This document shows positions 37,878 to 46,862 of a stretch of DNA of 64,000 nt, in pieces; position 1 is the stretch's first letter; the number at the start of each line of letters is the position of its first letter. The translations under genes were made by a program, and so were the position numbers. Where the stretch lies: positions 1 to 64,000 of the forward strand of contig PHCH01000005.1 in the NCBI GenBank assembly GCA_002840785.1. Reading direction: 5' to 3'. The stretch is from Betaproteobacteria bacterium HGW-Betaproteobacteria-4. Lineage in GTDB: Bacteria > Pseudomonadota > Gammaproteobacteria > Burkholderiales > Rhodocyclaceae. Below the pieces are notes generated by a model. It was not told where the DNA came from and ran no database searches. It worked only from the letters and a program-made list of their open reading frames with translations.

Positions 37878-38858
37878 ATGTCAGATCTCTCAGAAACCTC
37901 AGTTTGGGAAGCAGGTATCCGCCAATTGGATGAAGCAGACCCAGTCCAGGGCGGCCCGGGCGGAGTTAGCAACCTCCAGCCCCGCCAGCTCGCCAACCGC
38001 ACCCTGTATCTGAAAAACATCGTCGAAGCGCTCGGTGCCGGCAAGCTCGACCTCTCCGCCATCGCCAGCCAGGCGCAAGCCGAAGCCGGCGCCGACAACA
38101 CCAAGTGGATGACCCCGCTGCGTGTCGCCCAGGCCATCGCCGCCCTCGCCTCGATCGCCATGGCTACCGACACCTCAGCCGGCAAGGTCGAACTGGCTAC
38201 CAACGCCGAAACCATCACCGGCACCGACACCACCCGCGCCACCCACCCGGCCGGCGTCAAGGCCGCCATCGCCGCCGCCGTCGCCGCCGTAGTCAATTCG
38301 TCGCCGCCCACCCTTGATACGCTCAACGAACTGGCCGCCGCCCTCGGCAACGACCCCAACTTCGCCACATCGATCGCTACCCTGATCGCCGGCAAACAGG
38401 CCTCCGACGCCACCCTGACCGCCCTGTCCGGACTCACCACCGCCGCCAACCAGATGCCCTACAGCACCGGCGCCGACGCCTTTGCCATGACGTCCCTGAC
38501 CGCCTTCGCCCGTACCCTGCTCGATGACGCCGATGCAGCCACCGCACGTGCCACGCTTGGTCTGTCAGGAAGACCGGGGCATACATATGCAGCAAATGAT
38601 TGGATGCCGCTGGGCGACGGAATAATTCTTCAGTGGGGAACGACCGCATCCATTGCAAGTAACGCCAGTTCGGGAACCATAACTTTCCCGATAGCCTTCC
38701 CTTCAAATGCAGCCTACGTAAACATAATCGGCGTTGGCGCAGTCACTGCGGGTTCAAATACGAACCTCAGCTTGGCAACAAAGACGGCGGCGAATTTTTC
38801 TTTCATTAATTCATACCTGAGCACCGAAGCATTTAACTGGATTGCCATTGGCTATTAA
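37878..38858 (+). CDS. H: Tail fibre protein, P2 gpH-like (short)
   Basis: The 326-residue product has an N-terminal baseplate-attachment part ([37 protein letters not shown]), Ala-rich shaft repeats ([25 protein letters not shown]) and a C-terminal receptor tip ([18 protein letters not shown]...FNWIAIGY). That tip is the gp53-like/DUF3751-style fold common in fibres and determines host range. It is much shorter than P2 gpH. The last about 300 bp have lower GC, pointing to an exchanged tip. Confidence 0.85.
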   Translation: MSDLSETSVWEAGIRQLDEADPVQGGPGGVSNLQPRQLANRTLYLKNIVEALGAGKLDLSAIASQAQAEAGADNTKWMTPLRVAQAIAALASIAMATDTSAGKVELATNAETITGTDTTRATHPAGVKAAIAAAVAAVVNSSPPTLDTLNELAAALGNDPNFATSIATLIAGKQASDATLTALSGLTTAANQMPYSTGADAFAMTSLTAFARTLLDDADAATARATLGLSGRPGHTYAANDWMPLGDGIILQWGTTASIASNASSGTITFPIAFPSNAAYVNIIGVGAVTAGSNTNLSLATKTAANFSFINSYLSTEAFNWIAIGY

Positions 38859-38868
38859 GGAGAAATTA

Positions 38869-39330
38869 ATGTTCTACTCAAAATCAACAGGCGGCTTCTA
38901 CTCCACTGGAATTCACAGCCAGAACATCCCCGCCGACGCCGTCGAAATAACCGACCAGGAACATAAAGACCTGCTCGCCGGCCAGTCAGCCGGAAAGCGC
39001 ATAGTTCCGGGTCAGTCCGGCCATCCCGTCCTGGCCGATCAACTTCCACCCACCCCGGAACAAGTCGCCGCCACCTACGCCGCTGCCGTCCAGTCGCACA
39101 TGGACGCCGCCGCCGTCGCTGCCGGCTACGACGACATCAAGACCGCCGTCACCTACGCCGACGAAGCTGCCGTCGCCCGCTTCCAGACCGAAGGCGCCGC
39201 CTTCCGTGCCTGGCGCTCGCTGTGCTGGGACTACTGCTACACCCAGCTTGCCGCCGTCCAGTCCGCCACGCGCACCCAGCCGACCGTCGCCGAACTCATC
39301 GCCGAACTGCCGGACCTGGTCCTGCCATGA
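38869..39330 (+). CDS. Tail fibre assembly/accessory protein
   Basis: The product is 153 residues from the ATG at 38869 after TAAGGAGAA. The N-terminus FYSKSTGGFYSTGIHSQNIPADAVEITDQEHKDLLAG is typical of fibre assembly proteins. The C-terminal half (MDAAAVAAGYDDIKTAVTYADEAAVARFQTEGAAFRAWRSLCWDYC) matches the DUF4376-type helical domain. It sits where P2 has gpG. Confidence 0.8.
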   Translation: MFYSKSTGGFYSTGIHSQNIPADAVEITDQEHKDLLAGQSAGKRIVPGQSGHPVLADQLPPTPEQVAATYAAAVQSHMDAAAVAAGYDDIKTAVTYADEAAVARFQTEGAAFRAWRSLCWDYCYTQLAAVQSATRTQPTVAELIAELPDLVLP

Positions 39331-39845
39331 TCTGGCTCGTCTATCTCATCGTCGCCATCTGGCTGGCCGTCTGGATCGGCTCCGTCGCCTTCGCCTTCCA
39401 CATCAACGGCCGCGCCGCCTGGCACTACGCCCTGCGCTCGCCCTTCTTCTGGCTCGTCATCCTCGCCCGCTACCTCGTCGCCTTCCCGGCCGTAAAGTGG
39501 TTCTCGAAAGATTTCAAGCTGCTCACCCCCTTCCGTTGGCTAGACACCATCGACAACGACCTGCGCGGCGACCATGGCCACCAGACCGAGCACATCATCG
39601 GCCAAGACCCGGGCGCCTGGTGGAATCAAGTCCTCTGGCTGTGGCGCAACGGCGGCAACCATTTCAACTACTTCACCATCGGCGTCGCTGATGCCACGGC
39701 GCCACCCTGGGCATTCTGGAACAAGGTCGCCATCCCGCTGCCCTTCGGCTGGTTTCTCGACTTCCGCACCGGCTGGTCGCCCGAAGGCCCCAAGCAAGGC
39801 CGCCGCAAATACGTCATGACCGTCCGCTTCAAGACCAAACCATGA
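39327..39845 (+). CDS. Phage membrane-associated hypothetical protein
   Basis: The 172-residue product has N-terminal hydrophobic segments (MIWLVYLIVAIWLAVWIGSVAFAF and SPFFWLVILARYLVAFPAV). A soluble aromatic-rich region follows (RWLDTIDNDLRGDHGHQTEHI, WNQVLWLWRNGGNHFNYFTIG). Similar proteins follow fibre genes in other phages, but I know of no established function. It is coupled by ATGA to the fibre assembly gene. A role in superinfection exclusion or modification of the cell envelope is possible but unproven. Confidence 0.6.
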   Translation: MIWLVYLIVAIWLAVWIGSVAFAFHINGRAAWHYALRSPFFWLVILARYLVAFPAVKWFSKDFKLLTPFRWLDTIDNDLRGDHGHQTEHIIGQDPGAWWNQVLWLWRNGGNHFNYFTIGVADATAPPWAFWNKVAIPLPFGWFLDFRTGWSPEGPKQGRRKYVMTVRFKTKP

Positions 39846-39869
39846 CCGGCCGGGCGTAAGCGCCCGACC

Positions 39870-39913
39870 TACACCCGCCGACCAGCGACACCCGCGCGCG
39901 CGTTCGGCACCAT
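39870..39913 (+). promoter_or_regulatory. Candidate late-promoter element D (before FI)
   Basis: TACA at 39870, CCGCGCGCG at about 39891 and CGGCACCAT at 39905 repeat the shared composite. A small GGGCG-TAAG-CGCCC hairpin lies just upstream (39852-39865). Confidence 0.45.
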
Positions 39914-39941
39914 GGGCAGCGTCACCTCAAAGGAGCTGCCC

Positions 39942-41114
39942 ATGCCCACCGAATACCACCACGGCGTCCGCGTCGTCGAACTCTCCGACGGCCGCCGTCC
40001 GATCCGCGTCATTGAAACCGCCGTCATCGGCCTCGTCGCCACCTCGTCCGACGCCGACGCCGCCTTCTTCCCGCTCGATACCCCGGTCCTCGTCACCGAC
40101 ATCCTCGCCGCCATCGGCAAGGCCGGCACCAACGGCACCCTGGCCGCCGCCCTCGATGCCATCGCCGACCACGGCGGCGCCGTGGTCGTCGTCGTCCGCG
40201 TCGCCGCCGGCGTCGATGAAGCCGCCACCAACACCGCCCTCATCGGCACCGTCACCGTCGACGGCCAATACACCGGTATGAAAGCCCTGCTCGCCGCCCA
40301 GGCCAAGCTCGGCGTCAAGCCGCGCATCCTCGGTATCCCCGGCCTCGACACCCTGCCCGTCGCCACCGAACTCGCCCTCATTGCCAAGCAGCTGCGCGCC
40401 TTCGCCTACGTCAGCGTCAACGGCTGCGCCACCAAAGAAGCCGCCGTCGCTTACCGCGACAACTTCGGCGACCGCGAAGTCATGGTCATCTGGCCTGACT
40501 TCATCGGCTGGGACACCGTCACCAGCGCCAATGCCACCTTCCCCGCCGTCGCCCGCGCCCTCGGCCTGCGCGCCAAGCTCGATGAAGAGCAAGGCTGGCA
40601 CAAGACCCTGTCCAACATCGAAGTCAGCGGCGTCACCGGCATCAGCAAGGACGTCTTCTTCGACCTGCAGGACCCGGCCACCGACGCCGGCTACCTCAAC
40701 AGCAACGAGGTGACAACCCTGATCCGTCGCGAAGGCTTCCGTTTCTGGGGCTCGCGCACCTGCAGCGCCGACCCGCTCTTCGCCTTCGAAAACTACACCC
40801 GCACCGCCCAGGTCCTCGCCGACACCATCGCCGAAGCCCACATGTGGGCCGTCGACAAGCCGATGAACCCGACGCTGGTCAAAGACATCATCGAAGGCAT
40901 CAACGCCAAGGGCCGCGAACTCGTCGCCCTCGGCTACCTGATCGGCTTCAACTGCTGGTACGACCCCACGGTCAACGACGAAGTCACCCTCAAGGCCGGA
41001 CAGCTGTATCTCGACTACGACTACACCCCCGTCCCCCCGCTCGAAAACCTCATGTTCCGCCAGCGCATCACCGATCGCTACCTGGCCGACTTCGCCGCCC
41101 GCATCGGCGCCTGA
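39942..41114 (+). CDS. FI: Contractile tail sheath protein, P2 gpFI family
   Basis: The product is 390 residues from the ATG at 39942, preceded by AAAGGAG, rather than the ORF-track start at 39912. The signature [31 protein letters not shown] and the C-terminal [25 protein letters not shown] are typical of gpFI. The sheath contracts to drive the tube through the envelope. The tube gene follows 12 bp later. Confidence 0.95.
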   Translation: MPTEYHHGVRVVELSDGRRPIRVIETAVIGLVATSSDADAAFFPLDTPVLVTDILAAIGKAGTNGTLAAALDAIADHGGAVVVVVRVAAGVDEAATNTALIGTVTVDGQYTGMKALLAAQAKLGVKPRILGIPGLDTLPVATELALIAKQLRAFAYVSVNGCATKEAAVAYRDNFGDREVMVIWPDFIGWDTVTSANATFPAVARALGLRAKLDEEQGWHKTLSNIEVSGVTGISKDVFFDLQDPATDAGYLNSNEVTTLIRREGFRFWGSRTCSADPLFAFENYTRTAQVLADTIAEAHMWAVDKPMNPTLVKDIIEGINAKGRELVALGYLIGFNCWYDPTVNDEVTLKAGQLYLDYDYTPVPPLENLMFRQRITDRYLADFAARIGA

Positions 41115-41126
41115 TAGGAGCACACC

Positions 41127-41642
41127 ATGGCACTCCCCCACCAGCTCAAGAACCTCAACGTCTACGCCGACGGCAACAGCCTCATGGGCGTCATCGAAGA
41201 AGTCGCCCTGCCCAAGCTCGCCCGCAAGATGGAAGCCTTCCAGGGCGGCGGCATGGTCGCCCCGGTCGACGTCGATCTCGGCCTCGAAAAGCTCGAACTC
41301 GGCCTCACCTGCGGCGGCGGCTACGTCCTTGAGATCATCAAGCAGTTCGGCCTCGGCAAAGCCAACGGCGCCCTCGTCCGCTACGCCGGCGCCTACCAGC
41401 GCGACGACACCGGCGACGTCGCATCCGTCGAAATCGTCACCCGCGGCCGCTACAGCGAAATCGACTTCGGCAGCGCCAAGGTCGGCGACAAGAGCACCGT
41501 CAAGGCCACCGTCAGCCTGAGCTACTACAAGCTGATCGTCGACGGTGTCGTCCTCATCGAAGTCGACGCCCTGGCCTTCATCTACATCGTCAACGGCGTC
41601 GACATGCTCGACAAGCAACGCAAGGCCATCGGCCTGGCTTAA
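41127..41642 (+). CDS. FII: Tail tube protein, P2 gpFII family
   Basis: The 171-residue product has the typical beginning LPHQLKNLNVYADGNSLMGVIEEVALPKLARKMEAFQGGGM and ends LAFIYIVNGVDMLDKQRKAIGL. It polymerises into the inner tail tube. The gap to E holds an inverted repeat, TGTCTCCGACAT/ATGTCGGAGACA (about 41656-41681), that could act as a transcriptional pause or terminator. Confidence 0.95.
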   Translation: MALPHQLKNLNVYADGNSLMGVIEEVALPKLARKMEAFQGGGMVAPVDVDLGLEKLELGLTCGGGYVLEIIKQFGLGKANGALVRYAGAYQRDDTGDVASVEIVTRGRYSEIDFGSAKVGDKSTVKATVSLSYYKLIVDGVVLIEVDALAFIYIVNGVDMLDKQRKAIGLA

Positions 41643-41706
41643 CGCCGCCTAACCGATGTCTCCGACATTGATGTCGGAGACATCGCGCACCACCCAAGGA
41701 GACCCC

Positions 41707-42015
41707 ATGCACCTCGCCACCATCGAACTCGGCTTCCCGCTCAAGCGCGGCGAAACCGAAATCACCACCATCACCCTGCACAAGCCGAATTCCGGCCACC
41801 TGCGCGGCGTCAACCTGCGCGCCTGCATGGAGATGGACGCCGACTCCACCGTTACCCTCGTCCCGCGCATCAGCGACCCCAAGATCCTGCCGCAGGAAAT
41901 GATCGCCATCGACCCCAGCGACCTCCTGCAGATGGCCGCGGCCATTGCAAATTTTGTCTTGCCGCCTTCCTTGATTGCGGAGGCGGCGAAGAGCGTCCAG
42001 TCACCGACCGAGTAG
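41707..42015 (+). CDS. E: Tail assembly protein, P2 gpE family
   Basis: The product is 102 residues from the ATG at 41707 (AAGGAGACCCC upstream). LKRGETEITTITLHKPNSGHLRGVNLRACMEMD and ISDPKILPQEMIAIDPSDLLQMAAAI match gpE. With its frameshifted form E+E' it is thought to chaperone the tape measure, analogous to lambda G/GT. It contains a slippery heptamer near its end. Confidence 0.9.
   Translation: MHLATIELGFPLKRGETEITTITLHKPNSGHLRGVNLRACMEMDADSTVTLVPRISDPKILPQEMIAIDPSDLLQMAAAIANFVLPPSLIAEAAKSVQSPTE
41949..41955 (+). promoter_or_regulatory. -1 ribosomal frameshift slippery site
   Basis: A-AAT-TTT in the gpE frame fits the X-XXY-YYZ rule. A -1 slip joins gpE to the frame that stays open from here to 42143 and contains the E' sequence. 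Confidence 0.75.
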
Positions 42016-42143
42016 AAACCTTTATGGCCGACATCGCCGCCGTCTTCCACTGGTCGCTGGAAAGCATGGAGGCCATGTCCCTTGAAGAACTCATCGACTG
42101 GCGTCAGCAAGCCGCCGAACGCAGCCCCGGAGCAGAGCAATGA
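41955..42143 (+). CDS. gpE' extension, reached by -1 frameshift from gpE
   Basis: The -1 frame after the slippery site reads CLAAFLDCGGGEERPVTDRV and then MADIAAVFHWSLESMEAMSLEELIDWR to the stop at 42143. The last part is the typical E' sequence (AAVFHW...MSLEEL..WR). An independent ATG exists at 42024. The absence of stops upstream of that ATG supports production as an E-E' fusion. The stop overlaps the gene T start (ATGA). Confidence 0.75.
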   Translation, partial: CLAAFLDCGGGEERPVTDRVETFMADIAAVFHWSLESMEAMSLEELIDWRQQAAERSPGAEQ

Positions 42144-44350
42144 GCAGCACCCTTGAACTGAAAGTCGTCTTCGCGGCCATCGACAAGTTTCTCAAGCCGG
42201 TCAACGCCATCACCAAGGGCGCCAGCGCGGCGGCCAAAGCCATGCGCGACAACACCGCGCGCATGAAAGAGTTCAACAAGACCGTCGACAACATCGACGC
42301 CTTCAAGAAGCTCGAAAAAGACGCGGCCATCGCCGCCAACACCTTCGCCAAGAACCAGCGCGCCGTCGACGAACTCAAGGCCGCCATCGCCAAGGCCGGC
42401 GTCCCGACCAAGGCCATGGCCAGCGAACTCGCCACCCTGACCAAACGCAGCGAAGAACTCCGCCAGAAACACCAGTCACTGACCCGCGGCGAACAGGCCC
42501 TCTTCGAAAAACTCAAGGCCGCCGGCATCGACACCGGCAAACTCGCCGAACACCGCCGCCAGCTCGCCAGCGCCAGCGCCGACGCCGCCAACCAGAGCCG
42601 CCGCCTGGCCAGTGCCCTCGACGCCGAAAACCAGAAAATGCGCCGCCTGCGCGCCGCCCAGGCCGACATGGCCAAAGCCCGCCAGCGCGCCGGACAACTC
42701 GCCGTCACCGGCGCCGGCATTGCCGCCGCCGGCGCTGCCGTGGGTCTGCCGGCCGGCAAAGCCGCCAAGGACTTCGCCGACTTCGAAACCGCCATGCTCG
42801 GCGTCGCCCGCCAGATGGACGGCGCCCGCGACGACAGCGGCAAAGTCACCCGCACCTACTGGGAAATGGCCGCCGCCATCAAGGCCATGAGCGAACGCCT
42901 GCCCGGTACCGCCAACGACATCGCCAGGATCGTCGAAGGCGGCGCCCGCATGGGCATTCAAGGCAAAGAAAACCTGCTCATCTACGCTGAAACAACCGCC
43001 ATCATGGCCAGCGCCTTCGACCTCCCCGTCGACCAGGTCGGCGAAGACGTCGGCAAGATCAGCCAGCTCTATAAAGTCCCCATCAAGGACATCAAGGCGC
43101 TGGGCGACACCATCAACTGGCTCGACGACAACGCCCTGTCCAAGGGCGGCGACATCATCGACGTCATGAAGCGCATCGCCGGTACCGCCGACATGGCCAA
43201 GATGTCCTTCAAGGAAGCCGCCGCCCTCGGCTCCACCTTCCTGAGCCTCGGCGCCAACAGCGAAGTCGCCGCCAGCGCCAGCAACGCCATGATTCGCGAA
43301 CTCGCCGTCGCCAACATGCAGAGCAAGCGCTTCAAGGGCGGGCTGGCCATGCTCGGCCTCGACAGCAACACCGTCCAGTCCGGCATGGGCAAGAACGCCA
43401 CCGGCACCCTGATCAGCGTCCTCGAAAAGATCAAGGCCCTCTCCGGCGACAAGCAGCTCGAAGCCGCCACCCGCCTTTTCGGCAAGGAATTCGGCGACGA
43501 CGCCGCCAAGCTGGCCAGCAACCTCGGCGAATACCGCCGCCAGCTCGAACTGGTCAACGCCGCCAACGCCAAAGGCTCGATGGACCGCGAGAACCAATCC
43601 CGCGCCGACACCCTCAACCAGCGCATCGAGAACGCCAGGGATTCCTTCACCAACCTCTCCACCGACCTCGGCAAGCACCTCAAACCGGCCATCGCCGACA
43701 CCCTAGAAAAGACGCTCTCCGTCGTCCAGGCCGTGCGCGAATGGTCAGCCGAAAACCCGCGCCTGTCTGGCGGCATCATGACCACCATCAAGTGGCTGGC
43801 CATCGCTTTGACGGCCATTGGCGGCCTCACCGTCGCCGCCGGCGCCATCCTCGTCCCGCTCGCCGCCCTCAAGTTCTCCATGGTCACCCTGGGCCTGTCC
43901 GGTGCCGGCGCCTTCGGCATGATCGCCACCGGCATCCGTATCGTCAGCGCGGCCCTGCTCACCAACCCCATCGGCCTAACCCTGACCGGAATCGCCACCG
44001 CCGCCATCTTGATTTACAAAAACTGGGACTGGCTGAAAGGCAAATTCGCCGCCATCCTCGACAGCCTCATCGCCCGCATCAACAAGTTCAAGGAAAACAT
44101 GCGGATTCTGTCGGGCGGGTTTCTCTTCGGCGACTCCAAAAGCACCCCGACCCGCAGCTCGGTAACCTCGACCCTATCCGCCTCGCCCATCCTCAAGCAG
44201 GCCGCCGCCGGCGCCTCCTACCAGCTCAATTTCCATACCCCACCGGGTACCGACAACCGCGACCTCGCCGCCCAGGTCGGCCGCGAACTCGAACGCATCG
44301 AAGCCCGTAAAGCCGCCCGCCAGCGCGGCGCCCTCAGAGACACGGAGTAA
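42140..44350 (+). CDS. T: Tail tape measure protein, P2 gpT family
   Basis: The 736-residue product sets tail length. The N-terminal 200 residues are coiled-coil (FNKTVDNIDAFKKLEKDAAI...RRLRAAQADMAKARQRAGQ). The TP901-type tape-measure core follows (DFETAMLGVARQMDG, VEGGARMGIQGKENLLIYAETTAIMASAFD). Hydrophobic segments lie near the C-terminus (WLAIALTAIGGLTVAAGAILVPLAALKF). It is coupled to E/E' and followed by a very small membrane ORF. Confidence 0.93.
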   Translation: MSSTLELKVVFAAIDKFLKPVNAITKGASAAAKAMRDNTARMKEFNKTVDNIDAFKKLEKDAAIAANTFAKNQRAVDELKAAIAKAGVPTKAMASELATLTKRSEELRQKHQSLTRGEQALFEKLKAAGIDTGKLAEHRRQLASASADAANQSRRLASALDAENQKMRRLRAAQADMAKARQRAGQLAVTGAGIAAAGAAVGLPAGKAAKDFADFETAMLGVARQMDGARDDSGKVTRTYWEMAAAIKAMSERLPGTANDIARIVEGGARMGIQGKENLLIYAETTAIMASAFDLPVDQVGEDVGKISQLYKVPIKDIKALGDTINWLDDNALSKGGDIIDVMKRIAGTADMAKMSFKEAAALGSTFLSLGANSEVAASASNAMIRELAVANMQSKRFKGGLAMLGLDSNTVQSGMGKNATGTLISVLEKIKALSGDKQLEAATRLFGKEFGDDAAKLASNLGEYRRQLELVNAANAKGSMDRENQSRADTLNQRIENARDSFTNLSTDLGKHLKPAIADTLEKTLSVVQAVREWSAENPRLSGGIMTTIKWLAIALTAIGGLTVAAGAILVPLAALKFSMVTLGLSGAGAFGMIATGIRIVSAALLTNPIGLTLTGIATAAILIYKNWDWLKGKFAAILDSLIARINKFKENMRILSGGFLFGDSKSTPTRSSVTSTLSASPILKQAAAGASYQLNFHTPPGTDNRDLAAQVGRELERIEARKAARQRGALRDTE

Positions 44351-44352
44351 GC

Positions 44353-44502
44353 ATGAGCCCGTCTGACATCGCCCTTGGAATAAAGGCCCTCGCCGTCGTC
44401 ATCGGCACCGTCGGCCTCATGGCCGTCCTCTACTTCGTCGGCCAATACCTCGCCGACGACCAGTCCGACCGCCTCATCCGCAAGCTCGACCGGTACAACT
44501 GA
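44353..44502 (+). CDS. Very small membrane protein between T and U, 49 aa
   Basis: The 49-residue product, MSPSDIALGIKALAVVIGTV..., has one transmembrane helix and a charged tail ending DQSDRLIRKLDRYN. It is below the ORF-track cutoff. The gene fits exactly between the T and U stops and starts (2 and 1 bp gaps), which supports it being real. No family is recognised. Confidence 0.6.
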   Translation: MSPSDIALGIKALAVVIGTVGLMAVLYFVGQYLADDQSDRLIRKLDRYN

Positions 44503-44503
44503 C

Positions 44504-44962
44504 ATGTACGGCCTCCCCCAAGTCTCCATGATGATGGCCCTCGGCCTCTTCGTCTTCGGCCTGCACACCGCGCCCTACCAGCAGCTGCAGCGCCAGGTAT
44601 CGTGGCGCCACCCGTCCGCCTCCCGCGTCGGCGCCCGGCCCTCCCGTCAGTTCGCGGGTCCCGGCGACGACATCATCACCCTCTCCGGCGTTCTATACCC
44701 CGAGCTGACCGGCGGCAAACTCACGCTAGAAGCCATCAAGGCCATGGCCGACGAAGGCATGGCCTGGCCGCTCATCGAAGGCACCGGCCTCGTCTACGGC
44801 CTCTTCGTCATCGAAGACGTCAGCGAAACGCACAGCGAATTCTTCCCCGACGGCGCCCCGCGCAAGATCGAGTTCTCCCTGCGCCTCGCCCGCACCGACG
44901 ACAACCCCAGCCTCATGGGCACCCTCGGCAAGCAGCTCCTCAGCCTGCTCAACCTCAAGTAA
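44504..44962 (+). CDS. U: Tail terminator/tube completion protein, P2 gpU family
   Basis: The 152-residue product has the gpU motifs MMALGLFVFGLHTAPYQQLQRQVSWRHPS, GPGDDIITLSGVLYPELTGG and LFVIEDVSETHSEFFPDG. It caps the tail before joining. Gene D begins 5 bp later at a GTG. Confidence 0.95.
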   Translation: MYGLPQVSMMMALGLFVFGLHTAPYQQLQRQVSWRHPSASRVGARPSRQFAGPGDDIITLSGVLYPELTGGKLTLEAIKAMADEGMAWPLIEGTGLVYGLFVIEDVSETHSEFFPDGAPRKIEFSLRLARTDDNPSLMGTLGKQLLSLLNLK

Positions 44963-44967
44963 GCACC

Positions 44968-46320
44968 GTGCTCGATCCCCGCGCCCTCCTCAAGACCGAA
45001 CCCCACCCGCGCGCCGTCGTCGAACTCACCGTCGACGGCGTCAGCCTGACCAGCATCATCCGCCAGCGCCTCATCCAGCTCACCCACACCGACAACCGCG
45101 GCTTCGAAGCCGATACCGTCGAAATCGAACTCGACGACACCGACGGCAAACTCGACCTTCCCCCGCGCGGCGCCACCATCACCCTTGCCCTCGGCTGGGC
45201 CGCCAGCGGCCTCGTCCCCAAAGGCACCTACACCGTCGACGAAGTCGCCCACCGCGGCGCCCCAGACACCCTGAGCATCCGCGCCCGCAGCGCCGACCTC
45301 GCCGCCGGACTCACCACCCAGCGCGAACGCTCCTGGCACAACATCACCCTCGGCGCCCTGATCCAGACCATCGCCATCGAGAACGACCTCAAATCCTCCA
45401 TCCACGGCAGCTACTTCGCCATCGTCATCGACCACCTCGACCAGACCAACGAATCCGCCGCCAACCTGCTCACCCGCCTGGCGCAAATGCACGACGCCAT
45501 CGCCACCGTCAAGAACGGCACCCTCCTCTTCACCCCGGCCGGCGCCGGCGTCACCGCCAGCGGCAAGCGCATCCCGGCCGTCACCATCACCCGCCAGAGC
45601 GGCGACAGCCACGACTTCACCCTCGCCGACCGCCAGACCTACCAGGCCGTCATCGCCCACTACCACGACATCGGCGGCGCCATCAAAGGCAAAGTCACCT
45701 GGGGCGACGTCGAAGACAGCGCCGAACGCGGCAAACTCCCCGTCCAGACCCCGGCAGTCACCGGCCAGCACAAAGCCCTGAGCAAAACAAGCCCGACCCG
45801 CGCCAAAGCCCTGCGCGCCGCCCGCCTAGCATGGCAAGCCCTCAAGAAAAACAAGGCCGCCCGCGCCGCCTACGTCGGCATCAAAGCCAAATACGACGAC
45901 CGCAACCTCAACGTCAGCGGCGAAGTCACCTACGGCCAGGCCGACGACGACAAGAAACTCACCGCCGCCCAGCGCCGCGCCGCCGCCGACGCCGGCAAAC
46001 CCGGCAGCACCAACGCCTTCGAGCGCACCGCCGACAACGCCAAAACCCTGCGCCACGTCTATTCCAGCCGTGCCAACGCCATCCGCGCCGCCCGTGCCGA
46101 ATGGCGCCGCCTGCAACGCGGCATGGCCACCTTCAGAATCACCAAAGCCGAAGGCGACCCCACCCTCTTCCCCGAAACCCCGGCCACCGTCAGCGGCTTC
46201 AAACCGCAGATCGATAACACCGACTGGATCATCGCCCGCGTCACCAACACCCTCACCGCCGACGCCGGCTACACCCAGCGCCTCGAATTCGAAATCAAGG
46301 CCACCGAGATCCCCGATTGA
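44968..46320 (+). CDS. D: Late control/hub protein, P2 gpD family
   Basis: gpD is the gp27-like baseplate hub, historically a late-control protein. The 450-residue product (GTG 44968) has LTVDGVSLTSIIRQRLIQLTHTDNRGFEADTVEIELDDTDG and LSIRARSADLAAGLTTQRERSW. It is longer than usual because a LysM-like AKALRAARLAWQALKK block (about residues 276-300) looks like a diverged copy of the normal NAIRAARAEWRRLQRG block (about 366-385). It is followed by the late-region terminator. Confidence 0.92.
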   Translation: MLDPRALLKTEPHPRAVVELTVDGVSLTSIIRQRLIQLTHTDNRGFEADTVEIELDDTDGKLDLPPRGATITLALGWAASGLVPKGTYTVDEVAHRGAPDTLSIRARSADLAAGLTTQRERSWHNITLGALIQTIAIENDLKSSIHGSYFAIVIDHLDQTNESAANLLTRLAQMHDAIATVKNGTLLFTPAGAGVTASGKRIPAVTITRQSGDSHDFTLADRQTYQAVIAHYHDIGGAIKGKVTWGDVEDSAERGKLPVQTPAVTGQHKALSKTSPTRAKALRAARLAWQALKKNKAARAAYVGIKAKYDDRNLNVSGEVTYGQADDDKKLTAAQRRAAADAGKPGSTNAFERTADNAKTLRHVYSSRANAIRAARAEWRRLQRGMATFRITKAEGDPTLFPETPATVSGFKPQIDNTDWIIARVTNTLTADAGYTQRLEFEIKATEIPD

Positions 46321-46354
46321 TCCCCAGAAAACCTGAACAACCCTGTGGATAAGA

Positions 46355-46400
46355 CAAAAAAAAGCCCGGCCATCAATGCGATGCCGGGCTGTTTCATTTT
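46355..46400. terminator. Bidirectional terminator after D
   Basis: AGCCCGGC and GCCGGGCT form an 8-bp stem flanked by A8 on the left and a GTTTCATTTTT stretch on the right. It serves the rightward late operon and probably the leftward small-protein/Aca-like operon. Confidence 0.75.
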
Positions 46401-46429
46401 TGGGCGTTATTTCCGGTTGACCGTAGCAG
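46391..46429 (-). repeat. Dispersed repeat copy 6, inside prophage
   Basis: On the minus strand this reads GCTACGGTCAACCGGAAATA with the tail ACGCCCAAAAATGAAAC. It supplies the last residues (ATVNRK) of the Aca-like regulator, as in copies 4 and 7, where the repeat is also within a reading frame. Confidence 0.7.
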
Positions 46430-46862
46430 CCCAATTCCCCCGCAGGGTTTCCGAATCTCTCCGCTTGCCTCGCCACTCAGCATAGCCTGGGCCATCGAAC
46501 GGCACCAACCGCAGTCGTCCGAAGAACTCAGCCACGAGCGCGGCGCATACCGACTGCTGCGGGCGCCACAGCGCGGGATCGCGTCCGTCCAGCGTCGCCC
46601 AGTCATCCAGCGACTCGTACCAGATCAGCGCGATTGAGGCGCCATCATGGGCTGTGCTGATCTGTTTTACGACGGCATCGATAGCCGCCTGCCGCCATTC
46701 GAGCAGGCCACCTATCTTTTTTTCGACATCGGACGGCACGGCGCGATTGCCAGCCTCCCAGCGCCGCCAGGCCTGTTCGCTGGTTCCGCTGATCATTGCC
46801 GCGGCCTCGGGCTGAGAGAAGAAAAGAAGGCGGCGAGCCGCCTCCAGTTGGCAAGGAATCAT
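46407..46862 (-). CDS. Aca2/YdiL-like (DUF1870-type) HTH regulator
   Basis: The 151-residue product has the Aca2/YdiL layout. An N-terminal HTH, LEAARRLLFFSQPEAAAMIS, is followed by SEQAWRRWEAGNRAVPSDVEKKI, in which W-x-x-WExGxRxVPxDVE closely matches Aca2. A C-terminal dimerisation part follows (IALIWYESLDDWATLDG...WRPQQSVCAALVAEFFGRL). Aca proteins repress anti-CRISPR operons. Its ATG overlaps the stop of the small upstream gene (ATGA), and the operon promoter carries a perfect palindrome. YdiL relatives also occur without anti-CRISPRs, so the role is an inference. Confidence 0.7.
   Translation of the reverse strand: MIPCQLEAARRLLFFSQPEAAAMISGTSEQAWRRWEAGNRAVPSDVEKKIGGLLEWRQAAIDAVVKQISTAHDGASIALIWYESLDDWATLDGRDPALWRPQQSVCAALVAEFFGRLRLVPFDGPGYAEWRGKRRDSETLRGNWAATVNRK

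Noticed and set aside
39927-41618. 563-aa minus-strand ORF opposite the sheath and tube genes
   Set aside because: Spans two well-recognised plus-strand genes and has Gly/Asp/Val-rich shadow composition.
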